Counted from the first letter of the stretch, positions 1-9,551 are shown. The stretch is DNA of 38,999 bases from Bacteroidales bacterium (GCA_024683255.1 JAIKYL010000041.1:1-38999); one strand, 5' to 3'. The notes: generated from the letters alone by a model not told the origin. Numbers and translations: made by a program.

Positions 1-1
1 T

Positions 2-1147
2 ACCAAGGAACTGGAAGTGACCCCCGGCGGAGACGTGATGCACACCCTGGCCGATCATGGCATCTTCCTCCCCTCCGCCTGCGGCGGCAAGGCCAACTGC
101 GGCCAGTGCAAACTGCAGGTGCTGGAAGGCGGCGGAACCATCCTGCCTACGGAAACGGGCTTCTTCTCCCGCAAGCAGATCAAGGAAGGCTGGCGCCTGG
201 GTTGCCAGGTGAAGGTGAAGGACAACATCGCCATCGCCGTTCCGGAAAGCGCCCTCAGCGTGAAGAAACTGGAATGCGAGGTAATCTCCAACGAGAACGT
301 TGCCACCTTCATCAAGGAATTCACCGTGAGGCTGCCGGAAGGCGAGCACATCGACTTCAAGTCCGGTGAGTACATCCAGATCGACATCCCCGAGTATGAG
401 GCCGATTTCTCCGATATGGGCGTGGCCGATATCTACAAGGGCGACTGGGACAAGTACGGCATCACCGCTCTCAAGTTCAAGAACACCGTGCCCACCATCC
501 GTGCATACTCCATGGCCAGCTATCCGGCCGAAAAGGACCTCATCAAGCTCAACGTGCGTATCGCAACCCCTCCGTTCGACCGCACCCAGCCCAAGGGCGT
601 CTTCAAGTTCGTCCCCGGCGTTCCTCCGGGAATCGCCTCCACCTATGTGTTCTCCCGCAAGCCGGGTGACAAGGTGTGGATCAGCGGCCCTTACGGAGAG
701 TTCCTCCTCCCGAAGGACGATCCGGACAGCCAGGAATACGTATTTGTGGGCGGCGGCGCCGGTATGGCTCCCCTCCGCAGCCACATCATGCACCTGTTCA
801 AGACGCTCAAGACCAAGAAGCAGGTTCACTTCTTCTATGGCGCCCGCGCCCTGGTGGAAGCCTTCTACCTGGAAGACTTTGCCGAGATTGAGAAGGAGTT
901 CCCCAACTTCCACTTCCATCTGGCCCTGGACCGTCCGGACCCGGCAGCCGATGCTGCAGGCGTGAAATACACTCCGGGCTTCGTTCACAACGTGATGAAC
1001 GAAACCTACCTCAAGGACCACGAGGCCCCCGAGGACATCAAGTATTTCATGTGCGGCCCGCCTATGATGACAAAGTGCGTGTGCGACCTCCTGGACAGCC
1101 TGGGCGTTGCACCGGAGAGCATCCTCTTCGACAACTTCGGCGGTTAA
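2..1147 (+). CDS. nqrF: Na+-translocating NADH:quinone reductase subunit F, 5' end missing
   Basis: NqrF is the NADH-oxidising, flavin- and iron-sulfur-containing subunit of the Na+-pumping NADH:quinone oxidoreductase at the inner membrane. The open frame runs back to base 2, so the gene starts outside the window; a GTG at 17 is internal. What remains is about 381 residues. It begins inside the 2Fe-2S domain (CGGKANCGQC, then a fourth Cys in RLGCQV), followed by the FAD-binding RAYSMAS motif, the NADH-binding GGGAGMAPLRSH motif and CGPPMM, and ends with FDNFGG. The N-terminal membrane helix is not in the window. nqrF is normally the last gene of nqrABCDEF, which fits the terminator right after the stop. 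Identification is secure. Confidence 0.96.
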   Translation, partial: TKELEVTPGGDVMHTLADHGIFLPSACGGKANCGQCKLQVLEGGGTILPTETGFFSRKQIKEGWRLGCQVKVKDNIAIAVPESALSVKKLECEVISNENVATFIKEFTVRLPEGEHIDFKSGEYIQIDIPEYEADFSDMGVADIYKGDWDKYGITALKFKNTVPTIRAYSMASYPAEKDLIKLNVRIATPPFDRTQPKGVFKFVPGVPPGIASTYVFSRKPGDKVWISGPYGEFLLPKDDPDSQEYVFVGGGAGMAPLRSHIMHLFKTLKTKKQVHFFYGARALVEAFYLEDFAEIEKEFPNFHFHLALDRPDPAADAAGVKYTPGFVHNVMNETYLKDHEAPEDIKYFMCGPPMMTKCVCDLLDSLGVAPESILFDNFGG

Positions 1148-1165
1148 TCCCCCGGAGTATCACAC

Positions 1166-1199
1166 AAAAAAACCTGACTCGTTTGAGCCAGGTTTTTTT
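1166..1199. terminator. bidirectional rho-independent terminator
   Basis: AACCTG and CTC pair with GAG and CAGGTT around a GTTT loop, with one A/C mismatch. The hairpin has an A-run on its left and a T-run of seven on its right, so it can end transcription of nqrF on the plus strand and of the DUF47 gene on the minus strand, whose stop codon starts at 1201. Confidence 0.88.
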
Positions 1200-1200
1200 A

Positions 1201-1857
1201 TTAGTCATTGCTGTAACCCAGGAGCATGATCCTCACGCAGTCCGCCACATGCTTGGCGCTGTCCGTGGCTTTCTCAAAAAGCTCTGCCAGGTTCTTGTAC
1301 TTGGTCATTTCCCGCAGATCCTCCTCTTTGGTGAAAATATAGCCGATGTAGCCTTCGTAGGCCTCATCGGCCTCATGCTCCAGTTCTGTGATACGGTCAC
1401 ACAGGAGGGTGATTTCCTGGGCGTTGCGGCGTACGTTACCCAGCAGCGGGAGAAGCTTCTGGAGGGACTTTGCTTCGGCAAGGATCAATTGGGCCAGGTC
1501 CTTGAGCTGATTGTCTATCTTGCGGGGATCGTAGATATTCACGGCATTGGAGGCATCCTTGACTACGTCCAGGCAGTCGTCCATGGACATGGCCACCGTA
1601 ATGAAATTGGCGCGGGTGCTGGGCTTCATGGGCCGTCCCATGATCTGCTCCCGGAATTCCGTGAGGAGGGCATCTCCCTGGTGTTCCAGTGCGCGGATCT
1701 CTTTGTGGGACTGGCGCCACTGGGCAGCATCCAGGCTTTCCAGCATCCGGCAAAGGATTTCCGAACTCTGGGACAGGAAGGCAGCCTGCTGGGCAAAGAT
1801 GGGCATCAAGTCTGTCTTACGGCTGAAAAGATGCTGAAATGACCTAAAACTATTCAT
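1201..1857 (-). CDS. DUF47 (PhoU-like) protein
   Basis: A 218-residue all-helical protein of the DUF47/PhoU-like family, which in other bacteria usually sits beside a PiT-type phosphate transporter and is thought to modulate it. The repeated heptad-like acidic segments (ALEHQGDALL near residue 65, ELEHEADEAY near residue 165) are the E-x3-D metal-binding helices typical of PhoU folds. A longer frame opens with TTG at 1881, but the ATG at 1857 gives the usual family N-terminus. No PiT transporter gene lies next to it; a Na/Pi cotransporter with its own PhoU domain lies 11 kb away. The cytoplasmic location is inferred. Confidence 0.85.
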   Translation of the reverse strand: MNSFRSFQHLFSRKTDLMPIFAQQAAFLSQSSEILCRMLESLDAAQWRQSHKEIRALEHQGDALLTEFREQIMGRPMKPSTRANFITVAMSMDDCLDVVKDASNAVNIYDPRKIDNQLKDLAQLILAEAKSLQKLLPLLGNVRRNAQEITLLCDRITELEHEADEAYEGYIGYIFTKEEDLREMTKYKNLAELFEKATDSAKHVADCVRIMLLGYSND

Positions 1858-1945
1858 AAGAAAAAATTCTGTTTCAACCAATTAATCTTAAAAAACGTAT
1901 AAATCTTCGTAAAAAACAGTTACAACTGCAATTTGTTTTTTACGA

Positions 1946-1980
1946 TTGCAGGGGAATCCCGTCTGCCTTTCCTAGCTTTG
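1946..1980 (+). promoter_or_regulatory. candidate promoter of the fimbrillin pair
   Basis: TAGCTTTG at 1973-1980 matches the Bacteroidota -7 consensus TAnnTTTG and lies 25 nt before the start codon at 2006. The best upstream element is TTG at 1946-1948, 24 nt away, which is longer than usual, so the -33 half is uncertain. Confidence 0.5.
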
Positions 1981-2005
1981 CCACAGGACAAACCCTTGCA
2001 AACGT

Positions 2006-3046
2006 ATGGACAGACGCAGTAAAACAGGCCGGATTTCTTTCTTCGCATACCTCTTCTACACGCATATCGCGAGCCGCGCATCTGTGGCGATACTGGCTGC
2101 CATTCTGCAGCTTCCGGCCTTTTTTTCTTCCTGCACACAGGAGGAAAATACCACCTCTGTACATACGAAAGCGCAAATATATATACAATGGAGCGAAATT
2201 CCAACCCCGGATGCCCTGGATTTGTTCTTTTTCTTCACGGAAGAACCCATGCGGCTGGACGCCTATCAGCAGGTAACAGGACTGGACAGGGAAATGTTTA
2301 CCTACGCCCTCTCCGGTAACGGTCCGCGCCGTCTGGTGGCCCTTTCCGGCGTTGCCGGGGACATTTACACCTGGGCCGATATCCAGACCTACGGGAGCCT
2401 GGAAAAGCTGCGCTTCTCCCTGGAGGAAGAAGACCCTGAGAGGCCTCATCTGGTGGGAGAAACCCTTCTGGAAGAGGCCCAGTCCCGCCAAACCCGTCTT
2501 ACGCTCCTTCCCATGCTGTGTGCCATCCGGATCCGGTCCGTAGCCGCCGACTTCAGCGGGCATCCCTATGCCGGCATTCCTTTCATCAACAACAAGCTCT
2601 TTCTTCTTAATGCCGGCATGGAATACATGCCCCTGGACAAGGAAGCCGACGGACCGGTATCCTGGATTAACCTGGGCAGTCTGGACAGCCTGGCGGTAGA
2701 GAGCCTCCCCCACCCGGAAATGCTGCTGCAGGAAGGCTGCGGGGAGGTGGGGACCCGCCGCGTCTACCCCGACAATCTCTTTTACTGTTATGCCAACCCG
2801 GCCACGGAGGACCAGCCCGGCCGTCCCCAGACCAGGATGGTACTGGAAGGGAACATCGGCCCGGTAACTTGCTACTATCCCATCAATCTCCCGGGGATGG
2901 AGCCTGGAAGATGCTATCAGCTGGACCTGACGCTCACGCGGATGGGCTCTCCGGACCCGGATACCCCCTGTGAAAGCGGAACCGTGATAGTGGAGGCCGA
3001 AACCGTTCCCTGGGAACGTTGGGACCCGGAGACCTTACTGTTTTAA
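2006..3046 (+). CDS. fimbrillin-like surface lipoprotein
   Basis: A 346-residue exported protein. It has an unusually long basic N-terminal region, then a hydrophobic stretch ending in FFSSC near residue 43, which reads as a slightly non-canonical lipobox. The C-terminal half has the pattern seen in Bacteroidales fimbrillin-type proteins: FYCYANP, a strand with TRMVLEG, YYPINL, then LDLTLTRMGSPDPDTP and a closing strand ending in W. These proteins are normally lipid-anchored at the surface and processed by an Arg/Lys-gingipain-like protease before assembly. It is followed after 3 bp by a second fimbrillin-like gene, so the two form an operon. The specific subfamily cannot be named with certainty from sequence alone. 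Confidence 0.7.
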   Translation: MDRRSKTGRISFFAYLFYTHIASRASVAILAAILQLPAFFSSCTQEENTTSVHTKAQIYIQWSEIPTPDALDLFFFFTEEPMRLDAYQQVTGLDREMFTYALSGNGPRRLVALSGVAGDIYTWADIQTYGSLEKLRFSLEEEDPERPHLVGETLLEEAQSRQTRLTLLPMLCAIRIRSVAADFSGHPYAGIPFINNKLFLLNAGMEYMPLDKEADGPVSWINLGSLDSLAVESLPHPEMLLQEGCGEVGTRRVYPDNLFYCYANPATEDQPGRPQTRMVLEGNIGPVTCYYPINLPGMEPGRCYQLDLTLTRMGSPDPDTPCESGTVIVEAETVPWERWDPETLLF

Positions 3047-3049
3047 GCC

Positions 3050-4318
3050 ATGAAAGCGCGTTTAATCCTTCTTGCCGGACTCCTGCTGGCCGCCTGCCAG
3101 CGGGAAACTCATCCCCAGGCCATCCCGGCCCGAATCATACTGGACCCGGGCATTCCGCTCACCCGGGCAACCGATCCGGACGAGCAGCTGATATCCGATT
3201 ACAATCTTCTCATCTTCAATGCCTTTGGCGTACTGGAGGAAAAGGTATATATCCCCCGACGGAAGATGGTCTTTTCCGGAGGAAAGCTGGTTCATGAAAC
3301 CACCCTGCTGCTGGATGTCCCCTATTCCATCTATGCCGTTGCCAACCTGGGCTACGAGCTGCCCTGCAGGACCCTGGAAGAAGTTCGGAGCTACCGCTAC
3401 CATCTGGCCTATCCGGACGAATACAGCCGGGGTATTCCCATGGCAGGAAAGCTGGAAGAGGAGGCCATAGGGCATTCCGGCACCCTCACCCTGCCGCTGG
3501 AACGCCTCATGGCCCGGGTGAACCTCTCTATCGACCGAAGCGCCCTGGATGCCGATGTCTCCTTCAAAGTGGAGGAAGTGGTGGTGGGCGGCTGCCCTTC
3601 ATCGGCCCTGCTGTTTGGAAGGAGTCGGGTGGACGGACTCCCGCAAACCTTTACCACCGGCTTCACCAAGGCGGGCTACCAGGCCGATGCCCTGAACCGG
3701 GACGTTTCGCCCGGACTGAGCGGAACGGTGGGCCTGTATCTGCTGGAAAACTGCCAGGGAGACCTGCTGGAGAACGTTTTAACCCCTCAGGGAAGGGTAT
3801 TCACGGAAGGTCGCTACAGGGACATCTGCTCATACATTGAAATCCGGGCCAGTTACCATTCTCCCCGCTGGACCAGCCTGGCCGGGAACCATCTCATTTA
3901 CCGTTTCTACCTGGGAGAAAACCTTAACAACTTTGACGTGCGCCGGAATACACTTTATTCCATTACGGTAAAGCCCCAGGGCGACGGCCTCTCGGAAGAC
4001 AGCTGGCGGGTGGACAAGAGCGGCCTCACGGCCACCAAGGCCAGCTTCAGCCTGCATCCGGCCGCCTACAACGAATGTTCCTCCGGGGAGGATTTCCACA
4101 TCTGGTGCGACGTAGTGCCCCCGGACACGCCCTTTTACATGGAGCCGCTTGCCCATGACGACGATCCGGAAGTGGCCAAACTATACAGCTATACGGTGGA
4201 TCAGGACGGACACGGGCTCACCATCCATACCTGGAAAGGCGGAACGGCGGTAATCTACTTCAAGGCGGGGCCTCCCGTGAACCGGGACACCCTGGCCATG
4301 CTGGTCATTGACCCTTAA
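3050..4318 (+). CDS. fimbrillin-like (FimA/DUF4906-type) lipoprotein
   Basis: A 422-residue protein with a short lipoprotein signal peptide ending in LLAAC, so the mature N-terminus would be Cys17 or so. The region after it (PLTRATDPDEQLISDYNLLIFNA, given here in part) resembles the N-terminal beta-sandwich of Bacteroidales fimbrial shaft subunits, with ARVNLSID in the middle. The second half (YRFYLGENLNNFDVRRN, then YSITV) is the segment common to FimA/Mfa-like fimbrillins. It starts 3 bp after the preceding gene, suggesting joint transcription and assembly partners. Its stop codon overlaps that of the convergent glycosyltransferase gene by 4 bp. Exact role (shaft, anchor or tip) is not visible. 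Confidence 0.75.
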   Translation: MKARLILLAGLLLAACQRETHPQAIPARIILDPGIPLTRATDPDEQLISDYNLLIFNAFGVLEEKVYIPRRKMVFSGGKLVHETTLLLDVPYSIYAVANLGYELPCRTLEEVRSYRYHLAYPDEYSRGIPMAGKLEEEAIGHSGTLTLPLERLMARVNLSIDRSALDADVSFKVEEVVVGGCPSSALLFGRSRVDGLPQTFTTGFTKAGYQADALNRDVSPGLSGTVGLYLLENCQGDLLENVLTPQGRVFTEGRYRDICSYIEIRASYHSPRWTSLAGNHLIYRFYLGENLNNFDVRRNTLYSITVKPQGDGLSEDSWRVDKSGLTATKASFSLHPAAYNECSSGEDFHIWCDVVPPDTPFYMEPLAHDDDPEVAKLYSYTVDQDGHGLTIHTWKGGTAVIYFKAGPPVNRDTLAMLVIDP

Positions 4319-5214
4319 AGAAAAAGCTTGAGGAGAAGCTGCCGGAAAAGACCGATCCTCTGCCCCGGCATCAGCGGAAGCTTCCGGGCCTTTTCCTTAA
4401 GGCCGGGATACTCCCGGAAAAGATCCTTGTCCAAGGAAAAAGCCGTCCATGCCGCCCGCAGAAGCAATTCATTTTCAACAAGTTTGGTGGGAGCATCGGC
4501 CTTTCCTTCAAAGGCCAGGTAAAAGTCCATCATGTTGCGGGCGCTGAGGGTTCTGCGCGTCTTTTTGGAAGCCCGGGTAGACGCTCCGGAGACCGTGCGG
4601 TCGTAATGGTAAAGGCCTTCTTTCAGGTTCACAATCTTCCGGGCCTTCTGCAGAGCCTGAGTGGAAACCACGATGTCCTCGTGCATGGAATAACGCGGAG
4701 TAAAGATGCCCGTGAGCGTATTGCGGCGGAATAATTTGGTGCAAAGGTAGCCATAGGCCCTGTACGTATAAAGCCGCTTTACAAAGAGCAGAGGATCCTC
4801 CACGGAACTGTCTTTCTCCAGATCCAGTTTGCTGTGGGAACCATACTCCTTCCAGAAGCCGAAACAGACAATGTCGGCCTCCCCCGCCGCCTCCACCAGC
4901 TTTTCCACAGCGTAGGGCTCTATCCAGTCGTCCGAATCCACAAACATGAGGAACTCCCCATGGGAGGCGGCAATCCCGTCCCGGCGGGCGTAGGACTGGC
5001 CCTCGTTGGCTTTCCGGATGATTGTAACGGCAGCTTTGCGCTCCGGATATCGGCCCATGACCTCCTCCAGCACTTCCACCGAACGGTCCGGAGAACCGTC
5101 GTCTATAAAGATGAATTCAATGTCCTTGTAGGTCTGGGCAAAAAGGCTCTCCGCACACCTTTGGATGTACTTTTCTACGCCGTAGAAGGGCACTATGACG
5201 GAGACCAGGGGCAT
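4315..5214 (-). CDS. family 2 glycosyltransferase
   Basis: A 299-residue GT-A fold glycosyltransferase of family GT2, expected to transfer a sugar from a nucleotide-sugar donor to a glycan at the cytoplasmic face of the membrane. VSVIVPFYGVEKYI opens the domain, IFIDDGSPD holds the first donor-binding Asp, and MFVDSDDWIEP near residue 97 is the metal-binding DxD region. There are no membrane segments. It is the last gene of the minus-strand run and starts on a TAATG overlap with the preceding glycosyltransferase stop, implying translational coupling. The acceptor is unknown; a lipopolysaccharide or capsule sugar is likely. Confidence 0.88.
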   Translation of the reverse strand: MPLVSVIVPFYGVEKYIQRCAESLFAQTYKDIEFIFIDDGSPDRSVEVLEEVMGRYPERKAAVTIIRKANEGQSYARRDGIAASHGEFLMFVDSDDWIEPYAVEKLVEAAGEADIVCFGFWKEYGSHSKLDLEKDSSVEDPLLFVKRLYTYRAYGYLCTKLFRRNTLTGIFTPRYSMHEDIVVSTQALQKARKIVNLKEGLYHYDRTVSGASTRASKKTRRTLSARNMMDFYLAFEGKADAPTKLVENELLLRAAWTAFSLDKDLFREYPGLKEKARKLPLMPGQRIGLFRQLLLKLFL

Positions 5215-6050
5215 TAGAGGATGTCTCTGAAACGGTCCGGAATACGTACGACGATACGGAGACCGAACATGGCCGGCTTATTCCAGGCATAAGGCGGGCG
5301 CACCATACGCTGACAGATGCGTGCGAAACGGGTCCAGCGCTCAAATTTGCGGGCCTTCAGGTCCGTTACCAGGCGGATGGTACGGGAGCGCTTTTTCATG
5401 TGCTTTCCCCAGCCCTGGGCTATGCGGTCCTTATCCTGGAAACGCTCTTCCAGGCGCTTCTGGTCAAAATACCCGAAATGCAGCAGATACAAGTCCTTGC
5501 CGATATGGAAATTACGGCCCTTGATCCGATGGAAGCCGCTGCCCCATGTAAGCGGCTCATTCAGGATGGAAGGCTTGGTATAGCGCGTTCCAATCTGCGC
5601 ATAATGGCGCTGCTGCAGGAAAGGCAGGCTTTCCGTTACGTCCGCTTCCTCCCCCAGCTTCTGGCCGAAATCCAGGCCCAGGGCCGACAGGGAGCCCTTG
5701 ATATTTGCCTCCGACAGGTATTCCACCAGGGTTTTACCTCGTTTGGGATCCACCACGATGAACTCATCGGCATCTACGCCAATCACTATATCGTAGCCGC
5801 CGGAGAGGAGTTCCGCCGCCTTCCAGGAAAGGAACTGAAGGCGGCCCTTTTCGGCCGATACCACCTTCTTCCCAATCTTGGGAACCTTGAGGGCCGTGGT
5901 TCCCTGGCAGAACGGGGCTATCTCCTGGTCCACGCCGTCGAAATAAATGTACAGGTTCTCTTTGCCCAGTTCACGACCGTAGTACTCCACCCACTTGCGC
6001 AGATAGAAGTCGTCGTTCCGGACCATGGTTATGGCAGCAATCTTTTTCAT
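5214..6050 (-). CDS. glycosyltransferase (Glyco_tranf_2_4-like)
   Basis: A 278-residue protein starting [23 protein letters not shown], typical of the Glyco_tranf_2_4 group of GT-A enzymes related to family 92. IVIGVDADEFIV near residue 90 carries the DxD motif. LLHFGYF around residue 190 is the conserved C-terminal strand of this group. The start overlaps the uvrA stop (ATGA), and its stop overlaps the next start by one base, so uvrA, this gene and the next are translationally coupled. Donor and acceptor are unknown; envelope polysaccharide synthesis is inferred from family and from the NusG-like gene at the head of the run. Confidence 0.82.
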   Translation of the reverse strand: MKKIAAITMVRNDDFYLRKWVEYYGRELGKENLYIYFDGVDQEIAPFCQGTTALKVPKIGKKVVSAEKGRLQFLSWKAAELLSGGYDIVIGVDADEFIVVDPKRGKTLVEYLSEANIKGSLSALGLDFGQKLGEEADVTESLPFLQQRHYAQIGTRYTKPSILNEPLTWGSGFHRIKGRNFHIGKDLYLLHFGYFDQKRLEERFQDKDRIAQGWGKHMKKRSRTIRLVTDLKARKFERWTRFARICQRMVRPPYAWNKPAMFGLRIVVRIPDRFRDIL

Positions 6051-8899
6051 AAATATTTCGCTGTGAAGGTTTTACCATTTTTCTTCAAGTCTTCCGGCGT
6101 ACCGGCGAAGACCACCTCTCCACCCCTGTCTCCGGCGTCCGGGCCCAGGTCTATCACCCAGTCGGCATTCCGGATCACATCCAGGTTATGCTCCACCACA
6201 ATCACCGTATGGCCCTTGGATATTAACACGTCAAAGGCCTTCAGGAGTTTCTCCACGTCGTAGAAATGCAGGCCTGTGGTGGGCTCGTCAAAGATGAAGA
6301 GGATTTTCTCCCTTCCGCCTTCGGCCAGCGAAAGGAAGTAGGCCAGCTTGATGCGCTGGCTCTCACCGCCGGAAAGGGTGCTGGAAGGCTGTCCCAGCTT
6401 GATGTAGCCCAGTCCCACGTCCACCAGCGTCTGCAGCTTGGCGGCAATGTCCTTGGCTGCCTGTTCCTTCTGGGCGCCGAAGAAAGCTATAGCCTCATCC
6501 ACGCTCATGTTCAGGATGTCGTCCACATTCTTCCCCTTGTAGCGCACCTCCAGGATGTCCGGCTTGAAACGCTTTCCGCCGCAGGATTCGCACACCATGG
6601 TTACATCGGCCATGAACTGCATGCCGATCTTCACGAATCCGTCGCCCTGGCATTCCGGGCATCGGCCTCCTTCCTGGTTGAAGGAGAAATAACTGGGTGT
6701 GAAGCCGTTGATACGGGCAAATGGCTCTTCGCTCAGGAGCTTCCGGATGTCGTCATATATCTTTAGATAAGTGACGGCGTTGGAGCGGGAACTCTTGCCG
6801 ATGGGATTCTGGTCCACGTATTCCACCCGCGCGATGCGCGAAAGGTCTCCCGAGAGGCCCCGAAAAGTGCCGGGAAGGTCCCCCGTCTCATTGATGCGCC
6901 GGTGCAGGGCCGGATACAGGATGTCTCCCACCAGGGAGCTCTTGCCGCTGCCGGAAACGCCGCTAACCACCGTAAACGCGTTAAGGGGGAAGCGGACGTC
7001 TATGTCCTTGAGATTGTTCTGCATGGCGCCCTCAACGGTAATGCTGTACTGCCAGGGGCGTTTTTCCCTCACGTATGGCTTACGAAGGCCTTTGAGATAC
7101 TGCAACGTAAGCGAACGCTCCGTCTCTTCCGGCTTTTCGTCCCCCGGAAGGCCCTGGAACACCACTTCTCCCCCGTTTACGCCCGCCTTGGGGCCCAAGT
7201 CTATGAGGCAGTCGGCCGCATGGATTATCTCCGGATCGTGCTCCACCACCACAACGGTGTTGCCGATATCCCTCAGGCGCTTAAGCACGGCAATGAGCCG
7301 GTCCGTATCCCGGGGATGCAGGCCGATGGAAGGTTCGTCCAGGATGTACAGGGAGCCCACCAGGGAGCTTCCCAGGGCCGTTACCAGGTTTACCCGCTGG
7401 CTCTCACCACCGGACAAGGTATTCATGGTGCGGGAAAGCGTAAGATAGCCAAGACCCACGTCCTGGATGCACTGCAGGCGGTATTGGATTTCCTCGATGG
7501 CTTTCCCGGCAATGGCCTGTTCGTGTTCCGTGAGACTGGCCGATTCTATCCATTTGAGCAGGCTGTCCACGGTCATGGAAAGCAGGTCGTGGATGGTTTT
7601 GCCGCAGATTTTCACGTAGAGAGCCTCTTTCCGGAGCCGGCTGCCGCCACAGGAGTGGCAGGTGGTGCGGCCGGAATAACGGCTTAACATGTACTTATAC
7701 TGAATCTTGTAGCGGTTGCTCTCTACCCACTCGAAGAACTCGTTTATACCGCAGATGGCGTCTTCTTCCGGGAAATGGCTGCGGGACTCCCACAGGACGC
7801 GTTTCTGCTCCTCAGTGAGCTTGCAATAGGGCTCAAAGATGGGAAGCTTATACTTCTCCGCATTTTTGATAACCAGATCCTTGAACCAGCCCATCTTCTC
7901 TCCCCGCCAGCAGGCGATGGCGCCGTCATAAATGCTCTTGGTCTTGTCCGGTACCACCAAGTCCTCGCTGATGCCAACAATCTTCCCAAGACCGCCGCAA
8001 ACGGGACAGGCCCCCAGCGGACTGTTGAAGGAGAACAGGTATTCATCCGGCTTCCGGAATACAATACCGTCTTTTTCAAAGCGGGAACAGAAGTGCATGA
8101 GATCCCCGGTCGAAGCCGGGGATGACGATTCTTCCGACTTTCCGTCATGCCCGGCGTGACCGGGCATCTCCCACAAGGCCATGTCACCGGCTCCTTTGTC
8201 AAAGGCGGCCTGGATGGAGGAATGCAGGCGCATGCGCATATCGGCATCCAGGGTTTCGGAGGTCTTTACGCGGTCCACCAGCAAGTACAGCCCGGAAGGG
8301 TATTTGCCGTCCATCTTAAGGACGTCTTCAATCTGGTACATGGTGCCGTCGGAGGGACGGAAAAGCCTGCCGTAGCCCTCTTCCTTGAGGGAGAGCATCA
8401 GCTCCACCTTGTCTTCCCGGCTGTCCCAGCGAAGATCGGCCAGTATATACAGCGCGTGCGGCTTGCCGTCGTCTATGGCCGCCAGCACGTCCTGCACCGT
8501 GTGCGCCTTTACCTCCTCCCCGCTTACCGGCGAATACGTACGGCCGATGCGGGCGAAGAGAATGCGCAGATAATCATAGATTTCCGTTGTTGTGGCAACG
8601 GTGGAGCGGGGGTTCCGGACATTCACCTTCTGCTCTATGGCAATGGCCGGCGGGATGCCGTCTATGGCCTCCACGTCCGGTTTTACCATACGTCCCAGGA
8701 ACTGCCGGGCATAGGAGGACAGGCTTTCCGCAAAACGCCGTTGCCCTTCGGCAAAAAGGGTGTCAAATGCCAGCGAGGATTTGCCGCTGCCGGAGATACC
8801 CGTGACCACCACCAGGCGGTTCCGCGGAATTTCCACGGAAATGTCCTTGAGGTTGTTCACCTTGGCCCTTCGGATGACGATATTACCTTCTGCCGGCAT
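6047..8899 (-). CDS. uvrA: excinuclease ABC subunit A
   Basis: UvrA, the damage-sensing ATPase of nucleotide excision repair, 950 residues. Two ABC modules are present: Walker A GISGSGKS near residue 34 and GVSGSGKS near 640, signatures LSGGESQR twice, and Walker [11 protein letters not shown] near the end. Zinc-binding cysteines are visible as [20 protein letters not shown] and CESCGG; only one Cys pair of the first zinc module is obvious. Residues about 243-267 are encoded by a paired hairpin repeat (8099-8171) that inserts a Gly/Ser-rich stretch just before the first zinc module. The gene follows the NusG-like gene by 3 bp and overlaps the downstream glycosyltransferase by 4 bp. Confidence 0.97.
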   Translation of the reverse strand: MPAEGNIVIRRAKVNNLKDISVEIPRNRLVVVTGISGSGKSSLAFDTLFAEGQRRFAESLSSYARQFLGRMVKPDVEAIDGIPPAIAIEQKVNVRNPRSTVATTTEIYDYLRILFARIGRTYSPVSGEEVKAHTVQDVLAAIDDGKPHALYILADLRWDSREDKVELMLSLKEEGYGRLFRPSDGTMYQIEDVLKMDGKYPSGLYLLVDRVKTSETLDADMRMRLHSSIQAAFDKGAGDMALWEMPGHAGHDGKSEESSSPASTGDLMHFCSRFEKDGIVFRKPDEYLFSFNSPLGACPVCGGLGKIVGISEDLVVPDKTKSIYDGAIACWRGEKMGWFKDLVIKNAEKYKLPIFEPYCKLTEEQKRVLWESRSHFPEEDAICGINEFFEWVESNRYKIQYKYMLSRYSGRTTCHSCGGSRLRKEALYVKICGKTIHDLLSMTVDSLLKWIESASLTEHEQAIAGKAIEEIQYRLQCIQDVGLGYLTLSRTMNTLSGGESQRVNLVTALGSSLVGSLYILDEPSIGLHPRDTDRLIAVLKRLRDIGNTVVVVEHDPEIIHAADCLIDLGPKAGVNGGEVVFQGLPGDEKPEETERSLTLQYLKGLRKPYVREKRPWQYSITVEGAMQNNLKDIDVRFPLNAFTVVSGVSGSGKSSLVGDILYPALHRRINETGDLPGTFRGLSGDLSRIARVEYVDQNPIGKSSRSNAVTYLKIYDDIRKLLSEEPFARINGFTPSYFSFNQEGGRCPECQGDGFVKIGMQFMADVTMVCESCGGKRFKPDILEVRYKGKNVDDILNMSVDEAIAFFGAQKEQAAKDIAAKLQTLVDVGLGYIKLGQPSSTLSGGESQRIKLAYFLSLAEGGREKILFIFDEPTTGLHFYDVEKLLKAFDVLISKGHTVIVVEHNLDVIRNADWVIDLGPDAGDRGGEVVFAGTPEDLKKNGKTFTAKYL
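8099..8171 (-). repeat. paired hairpin repeat inside uvrA
   Basis: Read in the gene's direction: GAGAT, hairpin ATGCCCGG-TCACG-CCGGGCAT, GACG, a 15-nt spacer, CGTC, hairpin ATCCCCGG-CTTCGA-CCGGGGAT, CTC. The halves are mirror images and could also pair as one long stem. The first half encodes EMPGHAGHD and the second [11 protein letters not shown]. Related copies lie at 24273-24338 and 27509-27603. Confidence 0.85.
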
Positions 8900-8902
8900 A
8901 CG

Positions 8903-9532
8903 CTACTCCATAACTTTTTCCAGGAACTGGGGCGGAATGTAAGAGGTGGCCACGGCAACTATTCCGTCTATGCCCACCAACAGACGCCGATTCTTCTGTA
9001 CGCGCTTGATATAGCCCTCCGCCCCTTTGAGCGGTCCTTCTATCACGCGGACCTTCTCCCCTTGTTTGAAACGGGTGATATCATCGGCCGAGAAAAACCT
9101 GAGTCCGCGGTCTCCAGAAGAGGTAACAAGCTGAAACATGGTCATTTGCCTTTCCGGAATAATGGAGAAGCCCTGCCAGTCCGGTGTACGGTATACAAAA
9201 CCTTCCGGCTTGTTAATTTCCACCGGACCTTTGAGCATTTCGCTCACCTGTTTGATTTCGCTTTCTGTGGCCCTGACAAAAATAAGGGACTTTACCATGG
9301 GAACCCGTTTGTAGATGACCGGGCCTTCCCGCACCAGACGGCTGTCCGCCCTTCCCCCCTCCGGGATTTGCGCCAGCTTGCGGGCGGCAGAGAGGTGCTC
9401 TTCTCCCTTAAGGGGAACCATCTCCACGGCCAGGTACGTTTCCAGCCCCATGCCCGCGAGCCGGTCTTCCATTTCGAAGACCTTGTTAAAGAACACCTTC
9501 AGTGCATACCAGTTTAGCTGGACTTCTTCCAT
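8903..9532 (-). CDS. NusG-like (UpxY-type) transcription antiterminator
   Basis: A 209-residue NusG paralogue. It begins [12 protein letters not shown], the NGN-domain opening, and ends with a KOW region ([21 protein letters not shown] near residue 155, then [24 protein letters not shown]). This is the layout of the Bacteroidota UpxY/LoaP-like antiterminators that ride on RNA polymerase and allow read-through of long surface-polysaccharide operons. The frame extends to 9604, but ATG at 9532 matches the NGN start and follows a good promoter. It heads a run with uvrA and two glycosyltransferases, only 3 bp before uvrA. The regulated operon is inferred to be this one, or one elsewhere. Confidence 0.82.
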   Translation of the reverse strand: MEEVQLNWYALKVFFNKVFEMEDRLAGMGLETYLAVEMVPLKGEEHLSAARKLAQIPEGGRADSRLVREGPVIYKRVPMVKSLIFVRATESEIKQVSEMLKGPVEINKPEGFVYRTPDWQGFSIIPERQMTMFQLVTSSGDRGLRFFSADDITRFKQGEKVRVIEGPLKGAEGYIKRVQKNRRLLVGIDGIVAVATSYIPPQFLEKVME

Positions 9533-9551
9533 AGCAAACCCATTAGAGAAA

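Noticed and set aside
1051..1842. Long plus-strand open frame opposite the DUF47 gene
   Set aside because: It is a mirror of the DUF47 coding frame with no family motifs and no start signal; it runs through the terminator at 1166-1199.
8147..9517. 456-codon plus-strand open frame across uvrA and the NusG-like gene
   Set aside because: It lies opposite two well-identified genes; its translation is low-complexity and His/Arg/Gly-rich as expected for an antisense shadow.
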